A stretch of DNA of 19,616 nt, from NCBI GenBank assembly GCA_038214085.1, contig JBBQSF010000055.1, positions 1 to 19,616 on the forward strand, written 5' to 3'. Made by a program: the position numbers and the translations under genes. Below are positions 1 through 7,525 of this stretch, one piece after another; position 1 is the first letter of the stretch, and each line of letters begins with the position of its first letter. The DNA comes from JBBQSF01 sp038214085. GTDB taxonomy: Bacteria; Bacteroidota; Bacteroidia; Bacteroidales; CG2-30-32-10. The notes beneath the pieces are model-generated. The model ran no database searches, was not told the DNA's origin, and was given only the letters and a program-made list of their open reading frames with translations.

Positions 1-879
1 ATAAAACTAAACTCGGTTGATTTTATTTCCTTTAAAACACGATTACTGGCTGAAGGTACTGCCGGAGACCCTGTGAAAAAAGCAGGACTGATAAAAGAAA
101 TTGTAAATACCATTGCGCTCATCCCCGACCCTATTGTCCGCTCTGTATATATTAAGGAATGCAGCGAGGACATGAAAGTTGCGGAGAATATTATTGCCAA
201 CGAAATTATAAAGTTACGACGGTCAAAATATAAAGAAAAGAAAGAACAACCACAATTTACGCCTATTGATCAAGAAAACCTTATTGTATCAGAAACTCAA
301 ATTCTATCTGACAGCAATCCTTCAGAAAATCAGGAAAAAGAATTGCTTCGCTTTCTACTCACATACGGAAATGAAGAAATTGAATTTCCTAGTAAAGATG
401 AATTTGGCGACGATGTTGCAATTAAAGTTAAACTCGGAAATTTTATTGTTGAGGCATTGAATGAAGACGAAATTGTATTTCAAAATATTGATTATCAGAT
501 TATTTTTCAATTGTTTTGCACTGAAGTGGAAAAAGGAAATATTCCTTATATGAAGTTCTTTACCAATCATTTTGATCAGAATATATCAAAAACTTCTGTC
601 AATCTTGATCAGTTTGAACATGAACTGAGTGCAAACTGGGAAAAGATTCACAAAATAAATGTCGGCGATGAAAGGGATAACTTACATAAATCAGCATTGG
701 ATCTAATTTATGCCATTAAGTTAAAACGTGTGGATGCAATGATAGATGAAATTGCAAAAAAGCTTAAAGCTGCGACAACCGACCAAGAGATTACCGAATT
801 GCAGAAACGGCATATCATTCTTACAAAAAATATAAGAAAATCATTTGCCGACCAACTAACAATTGTGATTTCAAAGTAA
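1..879 (+). CDS. dnaG: DNA primase DnaG, C-terminal part (5' end outside window)
   Basis: The frame is open from base 1, so the GTG at 73 is an internal valine codon and not a start. The visible 292 residues begin with NSVDFISFKTRLLAEG and run through DPVKKAGLIKEIVNTIALIPDP and RSVYIKECSEDM, which match the region after the TOPRIM core of bacterial primase. The charged helical tail that follows corresponds to the DnaB-interacting C-terminal domain. Primase makes the RNA primers for chromosome replication. The N-terminal zinc-binding domain and the catalytic TOPRIM core lie upstream of the window; full-length Bacteroidota DnaG is about 650 residues. Stop is TAA at 877-879. Identification rests on recognised conserved stretches; the C-terminal half is weakly conserved, as is usual for the family. 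Confidence 0.9.
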   Translation: MKLNSVDFISFKTRLLAEGTAGDPVKKAGLIKEIVNTIALIPDPIVRSVYIKECSEDMKVAENIIANEIIKLRRSKYKEKKEQPQFTPIDQENLIVSETQILSDSNPSENQEKELLRFLLTYGNEEIEFPSKDEFGDDVAIKVKLGNFIVEALNEDEIVFQNIDYQIIFQLFCTEVEKGNIPYMKFFTNHFDQNISKTSVNLDQFEHELSANWEKIHKINVGDERDNLHKSALDLIYAIKLKRVDAMIDEIAKKLKAATTDQEITELQKRHIILTKNIRKSFADQLTIVISK

Positions 880-900
880 CAATGGAATTGCTAAAATAAC

Positions 901-908
901 TATCTTTG
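901..908 (+). promoter_or_regulatory. Putative Bacteroidota -7 box (TATCTTTG)
   Basis: TATCTTTG matches the Bacteroidota -7 consensus TAnnTTTG and lies 20 nt before the ATG of the DUF2892 gene, just after the dnaG stop. No TTG is seen at the expected 19-21 nt upstream, so only half of the promoter is supported. Confidence 0.5.
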
Positions 909-928
909 TAAAAGAAAATAATTGTACT

Positions 929-1147
929 ATGAAGAAAAACATGGGAACCATTGACCGACTTGTAAGGGTTGTTGTTGCTCTGCTGTTGGCTGTACTTATT
1001 ATTCAGGGAGTAATAAACGGAATCTGGGCTGTTGTATTGGGTGTTGTTGCCGGAGTGTTTTTAATTACATCAATTCTGGCTTTCTGTCCTTTATATACCA
1101 TTTTCGGAATTCATACCCTGCGCTGTCGTGTTGGAAATGACGATTAA
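929..1147 (+). CDS. DUF2892 family small inner-membrane protein
   Basis: 72-residue protein starting MKKNMGTIDRLVR. It has two hydrophobic segments at about residues 11-29 and 32-54, then the motif AFCPLYTIFGIHTLRC. The N-terminal NMGxxDRxxR, the two closely spaced helices and the CPLY..FG motif are typical of DUF2892 (the membrane domain also found in YgaP-like proteins). It is predicted to sit in the inner membrane. The wider family is sometimes linked to rhodanese or sulfur chemistry, but nothing here shows that role. A -7-like box lies at 901-908. It converges on tadA, with about 110 nt between the stops. Confidence 0.8.
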   Translation: MKKNMGTIDRLVRVVVALLLAVLIIQGVINGIWAVVLGVVAGVFLITSILAFCPLYTIFGIHTLRCRVGNDD

Positions 1148-1184
1148 TCAATAACTCTTTTAAACGATGAGTATTCCTTTTAAG

Positions 1185-1233
1185 ATTTGAGATTTTAAAA
1201 CAAGCATTCAATCTGAAATAAAATATCTCAAAT
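1185..1233. repeat. Inverted repeat between convergent DUF2892 and tadA genes
   Basis: ATTTGAGAT at 1185-1193 and ATCTCAAAT at 1225-1233 form a perfect 9-bp inverted repeat around a 31-nt AT-rich spacer. It lies between two convergent stop codons, so it may act as a weak shared terminator or mRNA 3' end. The long spacer and lack of GC make a strong intrinsic terminator unlikely. Confidence 0.35.
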
Positions 1234-1260
1234 AGTTCGAATTGTTTTTTGAAGTGAATT

Positions 1261-1713
1261 TCAGGATCGTTTCTTCTCAAAAAATCTTTGTAATAATTCT
1301 TTGGCTTCATTTTCAAGCAGGCCCTTAATTACTTTAGTTTTAGGGTGAAGAATACTTTTTTGCAAAACTGAAAAACCTCGTTTAGTGTCGGTGGCACCAT
1401 AAACCACAAGCCCAATCTGTGCCCAGAATGCAGCTCCTGCGCACATCGGACAAGGTTCAAGTGTTACATATAAAATACACTCGTTGAGATATTTGGCGCC
1501 AAGATAATTTGACGCCGATGTAAAGGCCTGCATTTCAGCATGAGCTGTAACATCATTTAGGTGTTCCGTATAATTATAGGCTCTTGCAATAATTTTATTG
1601 TTGCATACAATTACAGCACCTATGGGCACTTCATCAGCATCGAAAGCTTTTTGTGCTTCTTTTAAAGCCTCTTTCATGAAATATTCATGCGTAAACTCAG
1701 TAATTACGGGCAT
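1261..1713 (-). CDS. tadA: tRNA-specific adenosine deaminase TadA
   Basis: 150-residue zinc-dependent deaminase, the usual length for TadA. The zinc and catalytic signature is complete: H58-A-E60 in TAHAEMQ and P87-C88-P-M-C91 in TLEPCPMCAGA. H58, C88 and C91 would bind zinc and E60 would be the proton shuttle. TadA converts the wobble adenosine of tRNA-Arg(ACG) to inosine. The context NDVTAHAEMQA followed by LEPCxMCAGA and YGATDTKRG favours TadA over guanine or cytosine deaminases. The start MPVITEF at 1713 puts the first helix (HEYFMKEALKEAQKAF) in the normal place. A TATTTTTG -7 box lies about 28 nt upstream. Monocistronic. Confidence 0.92.
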   Translation of the reverse strand: MPVITEFTHEYFMKEALKEAQKAFDADEVPIGAVIVCNNKIIARAYNYTEHLNDVTAHAEMQAFTSASNYLGAKYLNECILYVTLEPCPMCAGAAFWAQIGLVVYGATDTKRGFSVLQKSILHPKTKVIKGLLENEAKELLQRFFEKKRS

Positions 1714-1740
1714 AATAATATTTTTTGCAGTTCAAACGTC

Positions 1741-1748
1741 CAAAAATA
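1741..1748 (-). promoter_or_regulatory. Putative -7 box for tadA (TATTTTTG)
   Basis: On the minus strand this reads TATTTTTG, a match to TAnnTTTG, 27 nt upstream of the tadA ATG. The -33 region has no clear TTG at the expected spacing. Confidence 0.45.
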
Positions 1749-1971
1749 GGACTTTCCAACCAATAAATCTAAAAAACAGATAATTTTATAGTAAACAGCT
1801 GCTTTTTCATGCAATTTAAAAAACGGTTTAAATATAGACAAATAACATTATAAAACAGTCTAATGATATACATATAGAATTTATATAGGTGTTTAAAAAA
1901 TTTGTACCAATTGTGGCTGTAAGTAATAATAATTATTTATGTTTGCAGCGAACCAAATCATAAAAAACACT

Positions 1972-3147
1972 ATGAAAAAACTATTTACTTTAATGCTAAC
2001 GTTTGGAATTAGTCTTAGCAGTATAAATTTTGTAAAAGCTCAGATCAACCCGACATCTTCCCAGTATTATGCTAATGGCTCCTATACTGTGGTAGCAGAT
2101 TCAACAACAGTGAATTCAAAAAAGCTTCTTATGTACAGACCAAATATACAGCCTTCAGCATCCGCCAAGTATCCGGTGTTGATTTTTCAGCCTGGTGCAA
2201 ATGGTTTGTTTGGTGGAACCATTACTGTACATTCTTATGATTTATACATGAAGCACTTGGTTACTTATGGCTACGTTGTTCTGGTTATAGATGAAACATC
2301 TGCAGGACTGCCCAATGGCAGTACTTTTAAAGCCGTTCACGATTGGTTTAAAACAAATGTTGCCAATACTTCGCACTGGCTGTATAATTATGCCGATCCT
2401 ACAAAGGTTATAGTGGGCGGACATTCAAACGGCGGTGTTAATGCTACTGCATGCTTGGTCGACAGGCCAACGGAAATTGCTGCCATTGTTTATTTTGCTT
2501 CTTACCCAAGCAATAATTTTTTGTTGCCACAGAATGTAAGTGCATACGCCGGAAAAGTTCTTGATTTATCGGGTGCTGCCGACCAAACAAGTGTGCCTGC
2601 AGACTGTAGAACCGGTTACGATGCTTACCTTGCTGCCAATTGTGGTTACTGGGTTAGTATTACAGGAATGGACCACGGCGGTTTTGGCGATTATGTAAAC
2701 ACTTCACAGCCTGTTGGCGCCATTGGCAGAGCAAATGCAACTGCAACTGTCAGGCATTATCTGGTTAGTTTTATGGAAAGTCAGTTTAAAAACAACATTA
2801 TTGCTTCTGCAAATTTTTCAACGGCACTTCTACAACCTAATACCACCAGTCAGTTTGAGAATTCATGTTCAGTTACTGCAATTCCGGAAAATAATGCTGA
2901 AACTGTTTCTATTTACCCAAATCCGGCAACAGATATCATTAACATACAATTAAATTCTGCTATAAACACCACTGATGTTGCTGTTTTCGACATCACAGGT
3001 AAAAATATAACTGCCGGAATATCGTTCCGTCAAATTCAGGAAAACCTTATTTCCGCTGATTTTTCATCAATTCAGGATGGATACTATTGTATCCGTATTT
3101 TTGATGGAGCGATCTATCGTTCTTTCAAGGTGGTAGTTATGCAGTAA
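1972..3147 (+). CDS. Secreted alpha/beta hydrolase (dienelactone/PET-hydrolase-like) with T9SS C-terminal sorting domain
   Basis: I choose the ATG at 1972 (391 residues) because it begins a clean signal peptide, MKKLFTLM...INFVKAQ, with cleavage near residues 23-24; the in-frame ATG at 1939 would add 11 residues in front of it. The catalytic domain (about 35-280) has GGHSNGG with nucleophile Ser152, SGAAD with Asp204 and MDHGGFGD with His235, in normal triad order. The layout resembles chlorophyllase, dienelactone hydrolase and polyester-hydrolase relatives, so an ester substrate is likely; the actual substrate is unknown. Residues about 309-391 (SIYPNPATD, VAVFDITGK, DGYYCIRIF, KVVV) form a Por secretion system type A sorting domain, so the protein should be exported by T9SS and released or attached at the cell surface. 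Confidence 0.85.
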   Translation: MKKLFTLMLTFGISLSSINFVKAQINPTSSQYYANGSYTVVADSTTVNSKKLLMYRPNIQPSASAKYPVLIFQPGANGLFGGTITVHSYDLYMKHLVTYGYVVLVIDETSAGLPNGSTFKAVHDWFKTNVANTSHWLYNYADPTKVIVGGHSNGGVNATACLVDRPTEIAAIVYFASYPSNNFLLPQNVSAYAGKVLDLSGAADQTSVPADCRTGYDAYLAANCGYWVSITGMDHGGFGDYVNTSQPVGAIGRANATATVRHYLVSFMESQFKNNIIASANFSTALLQPNTTSQFENSCSVTAIPENNAETVSIYPNPATDIINIQLNSAINTTDVAVFDITGKNITAGISFRQIQENLISADFSSIQDGYYCIRIFDGAIYRSFKVVVMQ

Positions 3148-3189
3148 TCCGGCTGCATTTTTCGGAAAATTTCATAGGCACGCGAACAG

Positions 3190-3225
3190 ACAGCCATGGC
3201 AATTGCTTTGGCTGTTTTGTTTTAT
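3190..3225 (+). terminator. Probable terminator of the hydrolase gene
   Basis: ACAGCCA at 3190-3196 pairs with TGGCTGT at 3209-3215. The 12-nt loop holds a further GC..GC pairing. A T-rich run (TTTTGTTTTAT) follows. It lies 42 nt after the hydrolase stop and before aspS. Confidence 0.6.
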
Positions 3226-3244
3226 ACAAATGAGTTTATTTTAT

Positions 3245-3252
3245 TAATTTCG
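3245..3252 (+). promoter_or_regulatory. Putative -7 box for aspS (TAATTTCG)
   Basis: TAATTTCG is one base from TAnnTTTG and lies 21 nt before the aspS ATG. The best upstream TTG is about 25 nt away, slightly too far, so this is a weak call. Confidence 0.35.
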
Positions 3253-3273
3253 CACAGCAAAAAATTTTAAATT

Positions 3274-5022
3274 ATGTATCGTACTCATACTTGTGGCGAA
3301 TTATCAATTAAAGACGCCGGAAAAGAAGTAATATTATGTGGTTGGGTTCAGCGCTCACGCGAACTTGGAGGAATGACTTTTGTTGATCTCCGCGACAGAT
3401 ATGGAATCACTCAGCTGGTTTTTAACATGGAAACCAATGCCGAAATATGTATAAAAGCCGCTGAGCTGGGACGCGAATTTGTGATTAAAGCCTTCGGTAA
3501 AGTTACTGAACGAAGCAATAAGAACCTTAAAATGCCTACTGGCGAAATTGAGATTACAATTTCTGATTTTGAAATATTAAATTCTTCGAAAATTCCTCCC
3601 TTTACTATTGAAGATGATACCGATGGAGGAGAAGAACAGCGCATGAAATACCGTTACCTCGATTTGCGTAGAAATGTTTTAAAGAAAAACATGGAACTCC
3701 GCCATAAATTGGGAATTGAAACACGGAATTATATGAACAATATCGGGTTTATGGAAATTGAAACCCCTTATCTTATTAAGTCAACGCCGGAAGGAGCCAG
3801 AGATTTTGTAGTTCCTTCGCGCATGAATCCCGGAGAATTTTATGCTTTGCCTCAATCGCCGCAACAATTCAAGCAATTGCTTATGGTTGCTGGTTACGAC
3901 AAATATTTTCAGATTGTACGCTGTTTCCGCGATGAAGACTTGCGTGCCGACCGTCAGCCGGAATTTACACAAATCGATTGTGAAATGTCATTTGTGGATC
4001 AGGAAGATATTTTAAGTACATTTCAGGGACTTGCAAAACATTTGTTTAAAAATGTAAAAGGCATTGAGGTTGGCGACTTTCCGCGTATCAGTTATGCCGA
4101 TGCCATGAAATATTATGGTAATGATAAACCAGATATTCGTTTTGGAATGAAGTTTATTGAGTTGAACAATCTTGTGAAAGACAAGGGTTTTAAAGTGTTT
4201 GACGATGCCGAACTGGTAGTTGGTATTTGTGCCGAAGCTTGTTCGGAATACAGCCGTAAACAAACCGATGAACTTACTGATTTTGTAAGGAAACCTCAGA
4301 TTGGTGCCACTGGACTTGTGTATTTAAAATGCAATACCGATGGCACTTTTAAATCCTCGGTAGATAAATTTTACAATGAAGACGAATTAAAAAAATGGGC
4401 AGAACGTTTTAATGCTAAAGCTGGAGATTTGATTCTTATTCTTGCCGGCAAAACCGAAAAAACCCAGAAAGCCCTCAGCGAACTTCGTCTCGAAATGGGC
4501 AATCGCCTAGGTTTGCGTAAACCTGAAGTTTTTGCGCCATTATGGGTTGTCGATTTTCCATTGCTCGAATGGGATGAAGATACCAATCGTTTTTATGCAA
4601 AACACCATCCTTTTACTTCACCCAAACCGGAAGATATTCCGATGCTCGAAACCGATGCAGTAGCAGTGCGAGCAAATGCTTACGATCTGGTGATAAATGG
4701 CGTTGAAATTGGCGGCGGTTCTATTCGTATACACAATAAAGATTTGCAGAAAAGAATGTTCAGTATACTTGGTTTCAGTGATGACGAGGCACAGAAACAA
4801 TTCGGTTTTTTAATGAATGCATTTGAATATGGCGCTCCTCCTCATGGTGGCATTGCTTTTGGTTTCGACCGCTGGTGTGCTGTTTTTGGCGGAACAGAGT
4901 CCATTAGGGATTACATTGCATTTCCAAAAAACAATTCCGGCCGCGATATCATGATGGATACGCCTTCAACTATTTCGCAGCAGCAATTGGATGAATTGTT
5001 TATTGAAACAAAACCGGTATAA
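3274..5022 (+). CDS. aspS: Aspartate--tRNA ligase
   Basis: 582 residues, the normal length for bacterial-type AspRS. It charges tRNA-Asp with aspartate in the cytoplasm. Domains in order: N-terminal OB-fold anticodon-binding domain (about 1-110, with CGWVQRSRELGG and FVDLRDRYG); class II catalytic core with motif 2 around residues 216-236 (CFRDEDLRADRQPEFTQID); the GAD insertion typical of the bacterial form (about 290-425); and the C-terminal core with EIGGGSIRIH and motif 3 AFGFDR near residue 530. All the catalytic motifs are present. Flanked by hairpins on both sides, so probably a single-gene unit. The start MYRTHTCGEL is the usual N terminus. Confidence 0.97.
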   Translation: MYRTHTCGELSIKDAGKEVILCGWVQRSRELGGMTFVDLRDRYGITQLVFNMETNAEICIKAAELGREFVIKAFGKVTERSNKNLKMPTGEIEITISDFEILNSSKIPPFTIEDDTDGGEEQRMKYRYLDLRRNVLKKNMELRHKLGIETRNYMNNIGFMEIETPYLIKSTPEGARDFVVPSRMNPGEFYALPQSPQQFKQLLMVAGYDKYFQIVRCFRDEDLRADRQPEFTQIDCEMSFVDQEDILSTFQGLAKHLFKNVKGIEVGDFPRISYADAMKYYGNDKPDIRFGMKFIELNNLVKDKGFKVFDDAELVVGICAEACSEYSRKQTDELTDFVRKPQIGATGLVYLKCNTDGTFKSSVDKFYNEDELKKWAERFNAKAGDLILILAGKTEKTQKALSELRLEMGNRLGLRKPEVFAPLWVVDFPLLEWDEDTNRFYAKHHPFTSPKPEDIPMLETDAVAVRANAYDLVINGVEIGGGSIRIHNKDLQKRMFSILGFSDDEAQKQFGFLMNAFEYGAPPHGGIAFGFDRWCAVFGGTESIRDYIAFPKNNSGRDIMMDTPSTISQQQLDELFIETKPV

Positions 5023-5042
5023 TAATTACTTGGAACAATAAA

Positions 5043-5072
5043 AAAAGCCGATCACATTTCTGATCGGCTTTT
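5043..5072. terminator. Bidirectional intrinsic terminator between aspS and a convergent lipoprotein gene
   Basis: AAAAGCCGATCA (5043-5054) and TGATCGGCTTTT (5061-5072) form a perfect 12-bp stem with a 6-nt loop. The A tract on one side and T tract on the other make it work on both strands. It lies 20 nt after the aspS stop and 24 nt after the stop of the minus-strand gene. Confidence 0.9.
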
Positions 5073-5095
5073 ATATTGAAAACATGATATGTTAC

Positions 5096-5605
5096 TTACT
5101 TATTTGTAGTAAGTTCGAATTTCCATTGAGTTGCAAATTCTTTTTGTTTGGTAACAAATGCTTCTATTTCTTTATTGAGTTTTTCGTCAATAACTTTTGA
5201 AAGAGCCATTAATTCGTCGTCCATTTCAGGAGTGTAATCTTCGTTTGTGTTTTTGGCAATATTAATGATTTTTGGATATTCGTTTTCTGTAGCGCTTTTG
5301 TATGCTTTAAAAAGACTGAGAGCAGCATCTTTATAATCAGTTTTTCCGTCGAAGGATTCCATTTTAGTTACAATTGCTTCTGATTCGGTTACCTGTTTAG
5401 CAAGACCAGCAAGTGCATCGTCGTATTTAGCCGCGTCGTTTGAGCTAATAGCCTGAATAAGCACGTCTTCTGCTTTAATAACTTTTGATTGCTCATCTAC
5501 AAGTGCGTCGTTGTATTTGATTGCATCGTCGGTAGTTGGGCCGCAAGATACCATCAATACTGATAATACAAGCGATCCAAATAAGGTTGATAATACTTTT
5601 TTCAT
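5096..5605 (-). CDS. Small helical lipoprotein of unknown function
   Basis: 169 residues starting MKKVLSTLF. A longer in-frame ORF reaches 5722, but a good -7 box lies inside that extension at 5642-5649, and only the 5605 start begins with a signal peptide. The lipobox LMVSC puts the lipidated cysteine at residue 21. The mature part is almost all charged, amphipathic helix (for example SKVIKAEDVLIQ and KEIEAFVTKQKEFATQWK), with no cysteines or enzymatic motifs. It may be related to the LIC11966-type surface lipoproteins, but I cannot confirm that. It should be anchored to the inner leaflet of the outer membrane or to the cell surface. It ends at the shared aspS hairpin. Confidence 0.75.
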   Translation of the reverse strand: MKKVLSTLFGSLVLSVLMVSCGPTTDDAIKYNDALVDEQSKVIKAEDVLIQAISSNDAAKYDDALAGLAKQVTESEAIVTKMESFDGKTDYKDAALSLFKAYKSATENEYPKIINIAKNTNEDYTPEMDDELMALSKVIDEKLNKEIEAFVTKQKEFATQWKFELTTNK

Positions 5606-5641
5606 TTTTAGAATTTTTGGGTTAATAATCAATTTGTTTTG

Positions 5642-5649
5642 CAAAGATA
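5642..5649 (-). promoter_or_regulatory. Putative -7 box (TATCTTTG) that decides the lipoprotein start
   Basis: Reads TATCTTTG on the minus strand, 36 nt upstream of the ATG at 5605. At the expected spacing the -33 position is TTT instead of TTG. It supports the short start over the 5722 start. Confidence 0.55.
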
Positions 5650-5812
5650 AAAAAGATTTGCTGACAGATAAAAATACAGCAACATAGTTTACTTTTTTTA
5701 CATTAAACTTATGCAAACACATCTAATATAATTATACCAAATGATTGAAAAACAAGATTTGCAATATCAAAGAACGGTCATCCAAAAATTTCAAATTGCT
5801 ACTAAATAAAGA

Positions 5813-5837
5813 AAAGACGCTAAATGCGTCTTTCTTT
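5813..5837 (-). terminator. Intrinsic terminator downstream of the minus-strand lipoprotein gene
   Basis: AAAGACGC (5813-5820) and GCGTCTTT (5826-5833) form a perfect 8-bp stem with a 5-nt loop. On the minus strand the hairpin is followed by TTCTTT. It lies about 45 nt past the stop of the gene ending at 5878. Confidence 0.75.
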
Positions 5838-5877
5838 TCTTCCACTATTTTGTATTAGCTGAAACTTAACGTGTCTT

Positions 5878-6474
5878 TTAAGAAAGCCCCAGTAACCATA
5901 TAATTAAAAGTATTACTGCAATTACAAGAAGTATATGAATAAGGCCGCCCATTCCCCAACCACCGGAAAGAATACCAACAAGCCATATTATTAATAATAT
6001 TGCAATCAACACCGCTAAAAGACTGTGTGGATTATCACTTGGGCTTTTCAGAATTTTCTCAAAGGTAGATTTGTTTTTTTGAACTTTTACAGGTGAATTA
6101 AATTTTGAATCCACTGCTAATGAATTTGAAGTAGCCGCTTTTTCAATACCAGATTTGTGATAAGCTTGCTTCTTGTCAACAGAATTATTATTGCTACTAT
6201 TACTTTGTTTGATTTCATTTATGTTGTCGGTTTTTAAAACAATATTCTTCTCAACCGTTGTTTTAATCTGTTGCGGTGAAACGAGATCGGGTTTTACTAA
6301 ATATACTGTTTCGCGTTCTTTTTGCTTCAGAGCTTGTCGCTTATTTGAATGTTCGACATAATAACCATTTCTATAAAGCCTTTTTGTAAAAGACACATTC
6401 ATTATATTGCTGCAGGACGAAAATAAAATACCTGCTCCAATGAATATAATAACGTAAGTAAATAAATTTTTCAT
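5878..6474 (-). CDS. Lipoprotein with C-terminal two-helix membrane tail (lmo0937/DUF5670-like)
   Basis: 198 residues from MKNLFTYV; the start at 6474 is chosen because it opens a lipoprotein signal peptide with lipobox LFSSC (Cys21). Just after it, FTKRLYRNGYYVE resembles a motif I recall from other Bacteroidota lipoproteins. Residues about 50-145 are a low-complexity, Lys/Asn/Ser-rich linker. The C terminus holds two hydrophobic helices (about 151-169 and 176-195) joined by GGWGMGGLIH, a layout like the small lmo0937-family membrane proteins. A lipid anchor at one end and two membrane helices at the other is unusual: the protein could tether two membranes or sit folded on one. Function unknown. 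Its promoter resembles that of the ice-binding-like gene next door, suggesting shared control. Confidence 0.75.
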   Translation of the reverse strand: MKNLFTYVIIFIGAGILFSSCSNIMNVSFTKRLYRNGYYVEHSNKRQALKQKERETVYLVKPDLVSPQQIKTTVEKNIVLKTDNINEIKQSNSSNNNSVDKKQAYHKSGIEKAATSNSLAVDSKFNSPVKVQKNKSTFEKILKSPSDNPHSLLAVLIAILLIIWLVGILSGGWGMGGLIHILLVIAVILLIIWLLGLS

Positions 6475-6511
6475 AAGATTTGATTTTATTTGTAAGAGAA
6501 TTATTGTTTTA

Positions 6512-6579
6512 CAAAATTCAACATATTGCAACAGAAGAGTGTTATATAATTTTTGAAATAAGTTATATCATTCACACAT
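6512..6579 (-). promoter_or_regulatory. Promoter module, copy A (upstream box + dyad + -7-like GAATTTTG)
   Basis: Read on the minus strand: a 25-nt box (6555-6579) ending in TAACTTATTTC, then a 16-nt dyad TAACACTCTTCTGTTG (6529-6544), then GAATTTTG (6512-6519) at the -7 position, 37 nt before the ATG. The same parts in the same order and spacing lie at 7458-7525. No standard TTG is seen at -33, so an activator or alternative sigma factor may be needed. Confidence 0.55.
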
Positions 6580-6602
6580 TTTCTTGCCTGCAATATAGCT
6601 TT

Positions 6603-6639
6603 AAAAAAAAGCGCTTTAAAACAACAACGCTCTTTTTTT
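6603..6639 (-). terminator. Intrinsic terminator of the ice-binding-like gene
   Basis: On the minus strand an A-rich arm plus GAGCG (6639-6628) pairs with CGCT plus a T run (6613-6603), with one G-U pair and a 14-nt loop. It ends in a run of T and starts 14 nt after the stop codon. Confidence 0.7.
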
Positions 6640-6653
6640 ATCCTTGAAAATAG

Positions 6654-7400
6654 TTACTGCTTCACAATGGTGTTGCCTGCCATTACAACGGCACCTGTTC
6701 TTGCTAACGCTCTGCCGTCAAGTGTTGCACCCGTGTTGAAAGTTATGGATTGCATTGCCATAACAGTTCCTTTAAAAACAGAAGTTGTTCCAAATGTTGC
6801 AGAACTTCCTACCTGCCAAAATATATGGGATGCCAATGCCCCTCCGCTAAGAATTACCTGACGTCCGGAAGTGGTGGTGAGCGTTGATGCTATTTGAATA
6901 ATAAAGACGGCACTTGAATTTCCTTTTGCATCGAAAGTGAGGTCACCTGAAGATATCGCCAGCGAAGAAGTTGACTTGTAAAGACCGGGGGTAAGAGTAA
7001 GCCCTCCGATATTTCCTGATAATATTACAATATCAGTGCTTGTTCGTCCCGCTGCATCATTATATGCTGCAGTTAAATCAAGTTTGGCCTGAGTAGCAAT
7101 TGCATCATTAATGTGCTGTGTTCCTATCAGTATTCCCGGAGGAAATCCACCTACTGAAGTTCCGGGACTTAATCCAATATCTCCTGTAATATTTGTTGCT
7201 CCTGTATTGCTGATTGCTGAGCCGGCAAGTATTGCCAAAGTGGATGCGCCTGCCATTGGCACTGTTGCCTGAACAATTGTTTGGACAGGAATTACAGTTG
7301 TGCTGTTATCTGATGATGCATCATCTTTATCTTTTTTACACCCGCCGATTAAAACAACTGATACTATTGCAAGGCTTGTTAATAGTTGTTTAATATTCAT
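6654..7400 (-). CDS. Ice-binding-like DUF3494 lipoprotein
   Basis: 248 residues from MNIKQLLTSLAIV at 7400; 20 in-frame upstream codons are left out because they precede the signal peptide and cover the promoter-proximal leader. Lipobox VLIGGC gives a lipidated Cys21, followed by a charged and Ser/Thr-rich linker. From about residue 45 the sequence shows the DUF3494 (ice-binding protein) pattern: AGASTLAILAGSAISNTGATNITGD, DIGLSPGTSVGGFPPG, the helix with AKLDLTAAYNDAAGR, LTPGLYKS, DAKGNSSAVFIIQI, IFWQVGSSATFGTTSVFKGTVMA, and GATLDGRALARTGAVVMAGNTI. The fold is a beta-solenoid with a flanking helix. Some members bind ice, others act as adhesins; which applies here cannot be read from the sequence. 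Confidence 0.9.
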   Translation of the reverse strand: MNIKQLLTSLAIVSVVLIGGCKKDKDDASSDNSTTVIPVQTIVQATVPMAGASTLAILAGSAISNTGATNITGDIGLSPGTSVGGFPPGILIGTQHINDAIATQAKLDLTAAYNDAAGRTSTDIVILSGNIGGLTLTPGLYKSTSSLAISSGDLTFDAKGNSSAVFIIQIASTLTTTSGRQVILSGGALASHIFWQVGSSATFGTTSVFKGTVMAMQSITFNTGATLDGRALARTGAVVMAGNTIVKQ

Positions 7401-7457
7401 TTTTATATTTTTTAAGTTTCCGCTTCTGGCGTACAGATGTGAATAAATTTCACGGAA

Positions 7458-7525
7458 CAAAGGTCTGCATCATTTAACGCGAAAGCGTTACGCAACTAAA
7501 GAAATAAGTTACATGATTCTCACAT
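7458..7525 (-). promoter_or_regulatory. Promoter module, copy B, upstream of the ice-binding-like gene
   Basis: On the minus strand: a 25-nt box (7501-7525) ending in TAACTTATTTC, a perfect dyad TAACGC-TTTC-GCGTTA (7475-7490) and GACCTTTG (7458-7465) at the -7 position. It lines up without gaps with 6512-6579: 22 of 25 in the box and 23 of 43 in the rest. The rest of the 354-nt gap between 7400 and 7755 is AT-rich and holds only the -7-like box of the divergent gene at 7711. Confidence 0.6.

Noticed and set aside
1065..1316. 83-codon minus-strand ORF overlapping the 3' end of tadA
   Set aside because: It overlaps tadA in another frame and also runs into the end of the opposing DUF2892 gene; the protein shows no family features.
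3148..3273. Possible tRNA or riboswitch before aspS
   Set aside because: No tRNA arms or T-box-like features; the only structure is a terminator-type hairpin for the upstream gene.
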